A stretch of DNA of 64,000 bases from Planctomycetota bacterium (GTDB lineage Bacteria > Planctomycetota > UBA8742 > UBA2392), in assembly GCA_020638675.1 (NCBI GenBank), contig JACKID010000002.1, positions 434,001 to 498,000 of the forward strand, read 5' to 3'. The notes under the pieces were generated by a model. It made no database searches. It was not told the origin of the DNA and saw only the letters and a list, made by a program, of their open reading frames with translations. Shown here in pieces: positions 20,356-26,990 of this stretch; the stretch's first letter is position 1; each line of letters starts with the position of its first letter. The translations under genes were made by a program, and so were the position numbers.

Positions 20356-21705
20356 ATGTCGACCTCGATCAACACGCTGCAGGACATCACCAGCTTCCTC
20401 GCCCGGCACACGGATTACGAGAAGCAGCAGGGCGGGCGCACGCGTGACATCTTCGACCTCGAGCGCATGAACGAGGTGCTGAACCGGCTCGCGCGCCCGG
20501 AGCTGGCCTACGTCACGGCGCACATCGCTGGCACCAAGGGCAAGGGCAGCACGGCGCGCTTTCTGGCGGGCGCCTTGCAGTCGCAGGGGCTGAAGGTAGG
20601 CCTGTTCACCAGCCCGCACCTGGAGCGCCTGACCCAGCGCATCGAAATCAACGGCGCCGAGATCAGCGAAAAATCGCTCGTGGAAGCCTTCCAGCGCGTG
20701 GTCGAGGCACTTGAGCGCGAGCAGGGCGGCGCACCGGACGTGACGTTCTTTGAGCTGCTGACGCTGGCCTCTATGGTCGCGTTCCAGCAGGCGCAGATCG
20801 ATGTCGCCGTGTTTGAAGTCGGGCTCGGCGGGCGGCTGGACAGCACCAACGTGATCAGCCCGATCGTCAGCATCATCACCGAGATCGGCAAGGACCACAC
20901 CAAGCAGCTCGGCGACACCATCGAAGAAATCGCGCGCGAAAAGGCCGGCATCATCAAGCCGGGCGTGCCGGTCGTGTGCGGTGCGAGTGACCCCGAAGCG
21001 CAGAAGATCATCTCACTGACGGCCCGTGACGTCGAAGCGCCGGTGCTGTACTTCGGGCGCGACTACCACATGCGCGGGCTGCAGCGCAACGGGCGCAGCC
21101 TGGAGTTCTCGGCCGACGTGCGCGGCTACCGCTATGAGAAAGTGCACCTGAACCACCCCGCGCGCTTCATGGCCGAGAACGCCACGCACGCGCTGTGCGC
21201 GCTGGAGATCATGGCGAGCGAGCCGGACTTTCTGCCCGACGGCATCATCGACCGCGAACGCGCCATGGACGCCATCGCGCGGACCGAGCTGCCGGGACGC
21301 TTCGAGATCTTTGATGGCAGCCCCGCCATCGTGATCGACAGCGCGCACAACGAGGTCAGCATCAAGGCCGCCATGCAGACGGCCAAGCAGGTCGCCAAGG
21401 GGCCGATCGTCTGCGTCACCGGCATCGCGCGCGACAAGGACATCGAGGCCTGCATGCGCCACATGGCCGAAGTCGCCGACGGCGCGGTGTTCACGACCTA
21501 CTACAACCCGCGCGAGACCCAGCCGATTGAGCTGAAGAACCTGTATGAGAAGTTCGGGGGCAAGCAGGCCAGCATCGAGGAACACTCCGAAGCCGCGCTC
21601 GAAGAAGCCATAGAGAAGGCCGGCGAAAACGGGCTGGTGCTGGTCACCGGCTCGGTCTACCTCGCCGGGCTGCTCCGCACAGCCGCGATGGAATACACCA
21701 CCTAG
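20356..21705 (+). CDS. folC: Folylpolyglutamate synthase / dihydrofolate synthase
   Basis: 449 residues, the normal size. The Mur-ligase-like P-loop 'GTKGKGSTARF' lies at about 58-68, and 'ITEIGKDHTKQLGDTIEEIA' is the conserved FolC signature. The enzyme adds glutamate to dihydropteroate and/or to folates in the cytosol, using ATP. It is followed by xseB in the same direction after 124 bp. No SD is evident before the ATG at 20356, which starts about 35 residues before the first conserved block. Confidence 0.93.
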   Translation: MSTSINTLQDITSFLARHTDYEKQQGGRTRDIFDLERMNEVLNRLARPELAYVTAHIAGTKGKGSTARFLAGALQSQGLKVGLFTSPHLERLTQRIEINGAEISEKSLVEAFQRVVEALEREQGGAPDVTFFELLTLASMVAFQQAQIDVAVFEVGLGGRLDSTNVISPIVSIITEIGKDHTKQLGDTIEEIAREKAGIIKPGVPVVCGASDPEAQKIISLTARDVEAPVLYFGRDYHMRGLQRNGRSLEFSADVRGYRYEKVHLNHPARFMAENATHALCALEIMASEPDFLPDGIIDRERAMDAIARTELPGRFEIFDGSPAIVIDSAHNEVSIKAAMQTAKQVAKGPIVCVTGIARDKDIEACMRHMAEVADGAVFTTYYNPRETQPIELKNLYEKFGGKQASIEEHSEAALEEAIEKAGENGLVLVTGSVYLAGLLRTAAMEYTT

Positions 21706-21812
21706 CCCGGCCGGCCACGGCCGGGGATAGCAGCCAGTGCAGCAGCTTTCACGGCGCCAGTGTCTCCGGTTGTACAGTCTCCAATCCCCGGCCATTGCTG
21801 GCCGGGTTATGG
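21703..21812. repeat. Inverted pair of CCCGGCC hairpins between folC and xseB
   Basis: A perfect 8-bp hairpin (21706-21725, loop GCCA) follows the folC stop. A second perfect 8-bp hairpin (21787-21806, loop TTGC) follows about 60 bp later. The two are themselves inverted copies of each other over about 28 bp with few mismatches. The left unit matches the sequence after lepB (3517-3542). The pair could terminate folC transcripts or be a miniature dispersed element. Confidence 0.55.
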
Positions 21813-21829
21813 GATGGTTGGATGCCGAT

Positions 21830-22102
21830 ATGGCCAAGAAAAAAGATGAGCCGAAGTTTGAGGACCTGGTCAGCCAGGTTGAGCAGGCGTTGCAGCAACT
21901 GGATTCCGGCGACCTGCCGCTTGAGGAAGCGCTCAAGCGCTATGAAGAGGGCGTGGCCGCGCTGCGCCAGGCCTTCGGTATCCTGAAGAAGGCCGAAAAG
22001 AAGGTGCAGCTGCTGTCTGAGCGCGACGGCGAGCTTGCCACCCAGGACTTCGACGTCGAAGAAGACGAGCCGGCCGAAGACAGCGGCAAGAAGCTCTTCT
22101 AG
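21830..22102 (+). CDS. xseB: Exodeoxyribonuclease VII small subunit
   Basis: 90 residues with the XseB pattern: 'FEDLVSQVEQALQQLDSG' then 'LPLEEALKRYEEGVAALR', followed by a long helix and an acidic tail. XseB binds several-fold to XseA to form exonuclease VII, which degrades single-stranded DNA. xseA is not in the window. The ATG at 21830 gives a family-sized product; an ATG 7 codons upstream is also possible. Confidence 0.92.
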   Translation: MAKKKDEPKFEDLVSQVEQALQQLDSGDLPLEEALKRYEEGVAALRQAFGILKKAEKKVQLLSERDGELATQDFDVEEDEPAEDSGKKLF

Positions 22103-22132
22103 CCAATCGCCCGCCATACTCGTTTCAGCAGT

Positions 22133-22327
22133 ATGAAAGCGTGCCGGACCATCTGGGGTGCACTTGCATGGGCCATCGGCTGCGGGCTCGGAGGCGCCGT
22201 GCTGGGCGGAATCATCATGGCCCCGCTCGGATATGACGGGATGCGCCTGGGCACCGTCATGGGCTCACTGCCTGCGGGGCTGATGACCCTGATCATCAAG
22301 TACCCACGCTGGGAAGCAGACCTGTAG
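22133..22327 (+). CDS. Small Gly-rich membrane protein
   Basis: 64 residues with two hydrophobic segments (about 6-31 and 40-56) rich in Gly and Ala, and a short hydrophilic C-terminus. It is not recognised. It lies 30 bp after xseB in the same direction and could be cotranscribed. The coding call rests on the clean membrane pattern and placement. Confidence 0.55.
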   Translation: MKACRTIWGALAWAIGCGLGGAVLGGIIMAPLGYDGMRLGTVMGSLPAGLMTLIIKYPRWEADL

Positions 22328-22368
22328 ATTTCCCAACCCAGGCAATCGCCGGGCGTTAGAATCCCTGC

Positions 22369-22743
22369 ATGAAGTATGTCCTGCCCATCCTGTTGCTCAC
22401 GGCCGCCCTGCTGGGTGGTTGTGCGTCCTATTCGCTGGACATGTCCGGTCTTGATTCCTACTCGACCGATTCGCTCGACGACACGGCCGACCGCTATTCC
22501 ATGACTTCGCTGGAAAGGCTCTCGTCTTCAAGCGCCGGTGAAATCGCGGACAGCATGACGGTTTCCGACCTGGAGCACCTTTCCACGGAAGAGCTCGGCG
22601 AAACCGCCGACTACTACAGCGTCTCGCGCCTCGAGCACGCCAGCAGAATGCACATGGAGCCTGTCGCGGAGAGCCTCTCGATCACGCACCTGGAACGCGC
22701 GGCCTCGCGCAACCTCGACCCGGACACTCTCGGCGGGCGCTAG
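22369..22743 (+). CDS. Lipoprotein built from 20-residue tandem repeats
   Basis: 124 residues. A lipobox 'ALLGGC' (Cys18) is followed by four consecutive 20-residue repeats at 36-55, 56-75, 76-95 and 96-115. The consensus is roughly xxxTADxYSVSxLEHLSxxx, with a partial unit before (28-35). Each repeat has the same pattern of Ala-Asp/Glu, Ser and Leu-Glu, suggesting a small solenoid on the outer or inner membrane surface. No known family was recognised. Its last 4 bp overlap the convergent HAD gene. Confidence 0.75.
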   Translation: MKYVLPILLLTAALLGGCASYSLDMSGLDSYSTDSLDDTADRYSMTSLERLSSSSAGEIADSMTVSDLEHLSTEELGETADYYSVSRLEHASRMHMEPVAESLSITHLERAASRNLDPDTLGGR

Positions 22744-23471
22744 TGCTTTACTTCAATCCCGAAGCGGTCCTTCAGGAAATCCAGCAAGTCGAAGAAGTTG
22801 TGGATCTCGAAATCGGGCGTGGTCTCACCCGGCTCGTACTGCCGTGACGTGCGCTTGTTCAGCACGGTGATCATCCCGATGCGGTTGCACGGGTCGACGT
22901 CCATCCGCGGGCGGTCGCCGACGTAGATGGCCTCGCTGGGGCGGACGCCGAAGGCCGAGCAGGCCCGCAGATACAGCTTCGGGTTCGGCTTGCTGATGCC
23001 GATTTCGTCGCTGATGAACACGCCCTGCGGCTCGAACATGCCGACCAGACCCAGTCGCACCAGCTTCTCAGCCTGCTTGAGCGCGAGCCCGCTGGTAATG
23101 ACACCAAGCTTCAACTCGGTCTGTTCGCGCAGCAGCTTGAGCACGTCCACGGCATCTTCGTGCGGGCGCAGCTCGCGGAACTTGGTCTCGTGGTAGCCGA
23201 CGACGCCCGCGGCGACCAGGATCGTGTCGCTGACGCCTTCCCAGTAGTGCTTCGGCACGCGGCGCAGCAGCTTGTCGAAGTGGTGCTCGTAGTTGCTGCT
23301 GAATTCGGTGACGATCTCCTGCAACTCGCGCAGTGCGTCCTCTGTGGCCATGCGGAAGCCGTGCGCGCGCATGTTCTCAATGGCGTTACGACGCGCCTGC
23401 GCCGCGAACTCGCTGGTCGAGTACAGGGTGTCGTCGATGTCGAAAAAGATCGCCCGCAGCGTATCAGCCAT
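22740..23471 (-). CDS. HAD-superfamily hydrolase
   Basis: 243 residues. Motif I is 'FFDIDDTLY' with nucleophile Asp11 and acid/base Asp13. Motif II is Thr/Ser in 'GVITSGL', motif III Lys in 'ISKPNPKLY', and motif IV 'YVGDRPRMDVD'. A helical cap sits between motifs I and II, as in the subfamily I phosphatases often called TIGR02253-like. It is likely a phosphatase of a small phosphorylated metabolite; the substrate cannot be told. The small membrane gene at 23637-23867 lies upstream in the same direction, with heptamer inverted repeats in the spacer. Confidence 0.88.
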   Translation of the reverse strand: MADTLRAIFFDIDDTLYSTSEFAAQARRNAIENMRAHGFRMATEDALRELQEIVTEFSSNYEHHFDKLLRRVPKHYWEGVSDTILVAAGVVGYHETKFRELRPHEDAVDVLKLLREQTELKLGVITSGLALKQAEKLVRLGLVGMFEPQGVFISDEIGISKPNPKLYLRACSAFGVRPSEAIYVGDRPRMDVDPCNRIGMITVLNKRTSRQYEPGETTPDFEIHNFFDLLDFLKDRFGIEVKH

Positions 23472-23474
23472 GCC

Positions 23475-23639
23475 AGTGCTTGGGGTTAGGTGTCTGGTGT
23501 TTGGCGAGCATCGCCACTAGCTACTCCGCTTGAGCTTTGCTTTCAAGATCCATCGACCAACGCCAGACTTCGAGATCTTCCGGTGCCAGGTCCGCCATGT
23601 CACGACTCCGATCACCGAGCACCAAACACCAAACACCTA
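23475..23639. repeat. Heptamer inverted repeat, site A
   Basis: The left arm 23475-23509 reads as 7-nt units close to GGTGTTT. The right arm 23613-23639 reads as units of CACCAAA and ends in the stop codon of the upstream minus-strand gene. The inner 17 nt of the arms are complementary with one mismatch. The 165-bp spacer otherwise shows no gene. Confidence 0.6.
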
Positions 23640-23867
23640 GGCATCCTTGTCGATCTCCGCGCGGGCCTTTTCTTCCGCGAGCTGCCGCTCCCTCAGCACC
23701 CAGCCTACGATCAACCCGACGATAAACACGGCCGGGATCGTGATGATGTGGATGCCCCAGGGGAACTCATCGGCGCCGCGCATCTCGGTTACCACCACGG
23801 CAATCGCGCCAGCAAGCAGGGCAATGCTGAGGGCAACCAGCACGACAGGACCTTTTGCGGGATTCAT
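23637..23867 (-). CDS. Small two-span membrane protein
   Basis: 76 residues. Two hydrophobic segments (about 6-25 and 37-58, 'IITIPAVFIVGLIVGWVL') are followed by a charged tail 'RERQLAEEKARAEIDKDA'. The ATG at 23867 follows the SD GGAGAG with good spacing, so the longer upstream frame is not used. The protein is not recognised. It may be cotranscribed with the HAD hydrolase downstream. Confidence 0.65.
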   Translation of the reverse strand: MNPAKGPVVLVALSIALLAGAIAVVVTEMRGADEFPWGIHIITIPAVFIVGLIVGWVLRERQLAEEKARAEIDKDA

Positions 23868-24000
23868 AACTCTCCACAACCACTTGCAGGCGAACCGGTT
23901 ACAGCGGCGCTGGGTTTCAACATTTGGCGCGAAAGTAAGTACCACTATAGCGCACTAATCTACCGGATACACCAACGACGCCAATCCAAGGAGCGGGGAC

Positions 24001-24777
24001 ATGAGCAAGCTTTTCGTAGTCGCGCTGATCGCGTGCACTTTCGCCATCGGGATGCCACTGGCGGCCCAGGGCGGCGGCGGCAAGGGCGGCAACTGGGGCA
24101 AGGGCAAGCAGTACAAGGGCCCGAACAGCAACGGCGGCAATGGCGGCGGTCAGGGTGGAGGCCAGGGCTCTGACTGGATGAAGAAGAAGATCGAAGAGAT
24201 CGGCTGGGGCGAAGACGGCACCGAGGAACGCGTCGAGCCGGGCGACACCGTCAAGGACGACGACAAGGAAAAGCGCCTTGAGGAAGAAGCCGACAAGCTC
24301 GGGCTCGAGGACAAGAAGGTCCGCAAGGACTTCATCAAGTACGCCAAGGTCGGCTGGCAGAAGGCCGAGAAGGAAGACGCCCGCTGGTACAAGGACTACA
24401 AGCGCTACAAGGACAACGAAGAAGCGCTCGCCAAGGCAAAGACCGAGCACAAGGAAAAGCTCGACGCAGCCTGGGCCGACGCCGACGAAGACCAGCTCAA
24501 GAAGGAAGTCCTGACCGAAGAGCAGCTTGAGACCTTCAAGACGAACACCAAGGACCTGCGCGAAGAAACCGCCACGGACAAGAGCGTCCGCCAGGATGAA
24601 ATCCGCGCCCGCAAGATCGAAGAGCTGAAGAAGACCGCCGAAGAATGGGCCAACGCGCAGAAGAACAACGGCACCGAAGGCAAGGACAACGAAGTCAAGA
24701 AAGAGAAGAAGGACGAAGAAGGCGACGGCGAAAGCAAGGACGACGGCAAGGAAAAGAAGGACGACGAGGACAAGTAG
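24001..24777 (+). CDS. Secreted Lys/Glu-rich protein, paralogue 1
   Basis: 258 residues. A signal peptide (1-22, ending 'PLAAQ') is followed by a Gly/Asn/Lys-rich stretch (23-57), then a highly charged helical region. The block from about 115 to 205, including 'YKDYKRYKDNEEAL' and 'DLREETATDKS', is shared with the protein at 26212-26934. The C-terminal 50 residues are almost only Lys, Glu, Asp and Gly. An SD (AAGGAG) lies 7-8 nt upstream, and a strong terminator follows. No known family was recognised; the charge pattern suggests a polyelectrolyte-like periplasmic or extracellular protein. Confidence 0.8.
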   Translation: MSKLFVVALIACTFAIGMPLAAQGGGGKGGNWGKGKQYKGPNSNGGNGGGQGGGQGSDWMKKKIEEIGWGEDGTEERVEPGDTVKDDDKEKRLEEEADKLGLEDKKVRKDFIKYAKVGWQKAEKEDARWYKDYKRYKDNEEALAKAKTEHKEKLDAAWADADEDQLKKEVLTEEQLETFKTNTKDLREETATDKSVRQDEIRARKIEELKKTAEEWANAQKNNGTEGKDNEVKKEKKDEEGDGESKDDGKEKKDDEDK

Positions 24778-24796
24778 GCGTCTGCAACGACTAATC

Positions 24797-24826
24797 AAAC
24801 GGGCCCCACGCGGGGCCCGTTTTCTA
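24797..24826 (+). terminator. Rho-independent terminator
   Basis: 10-bp stem AAACGGGCCC (24797-24806) with GGGCCCGTTT (24813-24822), followed by TTCTATT. It follows the secreted protein gene by 20 bp and is convergent with the metallopeptidase-like gene. Confidence 0.9.
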
Positions 24827-24837
24827 TTCGCTGAACG

Positions 24838-26070
24838 CTATTCGTCGTGGTACGTGACCTTCGCTTCGGCCAGCGCGTCGATGATGGCCGCAAGCTCAGT
24901 CGGCGATGCATCGCCATCGCCGCGCACCGCGATCACCTTGCGCGGAGCGCCCGGCTCATCCCACTCGGCCTGGCTCAGGTCCTTCAGGTCAAGCAGCGCT
25001 TCCCAGAACTGCTTCGCATCTTCCGGCGTGTCCCAGGTCGTCACCCACAGGCTCAGCTTCTGATCGCCCTTGGTGGCCGTGAGCATCACGTCGCCGCCCC
25101 AGCCCTCTGCAGCCTCACCGGCGGTCGCCGGATCGCCGTGCAGTGCCAGCTCGACGATCGTGCCGATCTCGCCGGCAGTGTCCGCCTCGCCGAGCTTCCA
25201 GCCTTCTGGAAGCGCCGCCTGCACTGCCGTGAGGTCCAACTCGATCGTGTCGCCAGCCTCGCGCTGGCCACTGTACTTCTCGAAGTGCAGGATCTGCTCG
25301 GACGTCAGCGGAAGGTCCTTGAACGCAGCATCCACGGCGGCGTAGCTGTCGGCATCCGCCAGCTTCTTCACGAAGCGCGCGCCGTCGCTGTACAGGAAGA
25401 TCTTGCGCAGGCGCTCCTCAGTCAGCGGCTTCTTGGGGTTCGACGGCAGCTTCAGCACGTCCAGCACGCCGTACATCGTCATGTAGGCGACCTGCGGTTG
25501 CTCGTCGATCAGGGCGTCGATCATCACCTGGCTGGCTTCACCCTCGATCAGCGCGATCAAGGCCATCTCCTGATCCGTCGTGGTCGGCTTGCCGTGCAGC
25601 ACCGCCAGGTCGTAGTGCTGGTCCTGCAACCCGTGCGTAGCCTCGTGAATACGCAGTCCGAACTGGCGCTTCTCGCCGGCGGCGTCGGGCACCATGTAGA
25701 GGCACTTGGTGGACGGCTTGTAGAAACCGAGGATGTTCTCCGGCGTGAAGCCGTCGTCGCCCCAGCCCCTGAGTTCCTCGGCCAGTTCTTCCGGCGTGTA
25801 GTTGTAGACCGGGATCGCCTGCGTGAACTTCAGCCCGGTGACCTTCTCGATAAGCTCCACGGCCCGCACCTGATCGGGCGAGTCCGCCGCCTCCAGTACG
25901 CCGAGGGTCTTTGGCCCGGGCTCAGGCTCGGGCGTCTCCGGCACAGGCTCATTCGCCTCATTCGACGTCTGGCCCGGTGGATTACAGGCGGGCTGGTTGT
26001 TCTGGTGCGGCTGCGGCTTCGAGCAGCCGGCTGCGAACAATAACAAGAGTGCAGGCAACAGACGCTTCAT
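24838..26070 (-). CDS. Lipoprotein with HExxH metallopeptidase-like domain
   Basis: 410 residues. A lipobox 'LLLLFAAGC' (Cys16) and a Pro/Glu/Asn-rich linker (17-53) lead to a domain with 'RIHEATHGLQDQHYDL' and, about 30 residues later, 'ALIEGEASQVM'. The HExxH helix plus downstream EGEA Glu matches the arrangement of the Hvo_1808-like and related gluzincin-type surface proteins, where His, His and Glu bind zinc. Peptidase activity is likely but the substrate is unknown. An SD (GAGGA) precedes the ATG at 26070. It lies between the two paralogous Lys/Glu-rich secreted proteins, which could be substrates or partners; that is only positional. Confidence 0.75.
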   Translation of the reverse strand: MKRLLPALLLLFAAGCSKPQPHQNNQPACNPPGQTSNEANEPVPETPEPEPGPKTLGVLEAADSPDQVRAVELIEKVTGLKFTQAIPVYNYTPEELAEELRGWGDDGFTPENILGFYKPSTKCLYMVPDAAGEKRQFGLRIHEATHGLQDQHYDLAVLHGKPTTTDQEMALIALIEGEASQVMIDALIDEQPQVAYMTMYGVLDVLKLPSNPKKPLTEERLRKIFLYSDGARFVKKLADADSYAAVDAAFKDLPLTSEQILHFEKYSGQREAGDTIELDLTAVQAALPEGWKLGEADTAGEIGTIVELALHGDPATAGEAAEGWGGDVMLTATKGDQKLSLWVTTWDTPEDAKQFWEALLDLKDLSQAEWDEPGAPRKVIAVRGDGDASPTELAAIIDALAEAKVTYHDE

Positions 26071-26211
26071 ATGGTGTTCCTCGGTTTCGGCCCGCCATCC
26101 TAGCCCAATTGCGGGGGGTGCGTCCACGTCGCGGAATCCCGGTGAATTACGCGCAACCCGCGGCGTCAGGGCGGGTGTAATGGCCAGTTCATATACCTCT
26201 GGAGACACCCG

Positions 26212-26934
26212 ATGAACCGTATCGTCACCGTGATGGCCGTTGCACTGCTGCTCGTGTTCACGGCCGGCCTCAACGCGCAGGGAGTTGGCAGGAACGGACG
26301 CAACAGGAACACCTACAAGAAGGCCAATGAGCAGGCGAAGAAAGCCGCCGAGGCCCAGGCCAAAAAGGCGCAGAAAAACGCCGCACAGGAAGAAAAGAAG
26401 GAAGAGCGCGAAGAAGCCAAGGAAGAACGCAAGAGCAAGGACGATGATGAAGGCGGCATCGGCATCACCGGGGGCGACGCCGCCGAAGATGTAGCCGAGC
26501 CGGGCAGCACCATCAGCCGTGCCATCAAGGACGACACGCTTGAAAAGATCATGGACGAGCTGAAGCTCGAGGACAAAACCAAGCGCGCCGCCTTCAAGAG
26601 CAACGTGCGAAAGGCATGGGAAGACAGCGAAGCGGAAGACAAGCGCTACGCCGGCATCTACAAGCGCTACGAGGACAACGACGACAAGCTCGCGGCCGAG
26701 AAGAAAGTCCACAAGGACAAGCTGGAAAAAATCTGGGACGACTCGGACGAAAAGCTGACGAAAGACGAGGTCCTCGACGAAGGCCAGCTCGCCGCCTGGA
26801 AGAAGACCAGCTCCGACCTGCGCGAAAAGACCGCCACCGACCGCTACTATGAGGCGAAGAAGAAGTCCGGCGGCGAAGAAGAGCCCAAGAAGGAAGAGCC
26901 CAAGAAGGAAAAGAAAGAAGACTCGGACGACTAG
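26212..26934 (+). CDS. Secreted Lys/Glu-rich protein, paralogue 2
   Basis: 240 residues. A signal peptide (about 1-22, 'AGLNAQG') is followed by a Lys/Ala/Glu-rich segment (about 33-80), a short Gly/Ile patch, then the block shared with the protein at 24001-24777: a Trp-initiated stretch, 'IYKRYEDNDDKLA' and 'DLREKTATDRYYEAKKK'. The C-terminus is a Lys/Glu/Pro repeat. An SD (GGAGA) precedes the ATG. The two paralogues differ most in the N-terminal low-complexity part. The family is unknown to me. Confidence 0.8.
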   Translation: MNRIVTVMAVALLLVFTAGLNAQGVGRNGRNRNTYKKANEQAKKAAEAQAKKAQKNAAQEEKKEEREEAKEERKSKDDDEGGIGITGGDAAEDVAEPGSTISRAIKDDTLEKIMDELKLEDKTKRAAFKSNVRKAWEDSEAEDKRYAGIYKRYEDNDDKLAAEKKVHKDKLEKIWDDSDEKLTKDEVLDEGQLAAWKKTSSDLREKTATDRYYEAKKKSGGEEEPKKEEPKKEKKEDSDD

Positions 26935-26948
26935 CGAGCATCAATCAA

Positions 26949-26978
26949 AAGGCCGGCCCCAGGGGGCCGGCCTTCTTT
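26949..26978. terminator. Bidirectional terminator
   Basis: 12-bp stem AAGGCCGGCCCC (26949-26960) with GGGGCCGGCCTT (26963-26974), followed by TCTTTCATTT on the plus strand and preceded by A-runs that give a U-tail on the minus strand. It serves both the secreted protein and the convergent GGDEF gene. Confidence 0.88.
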
Positions 26979-26990
26979 CATTTGTGCGGG

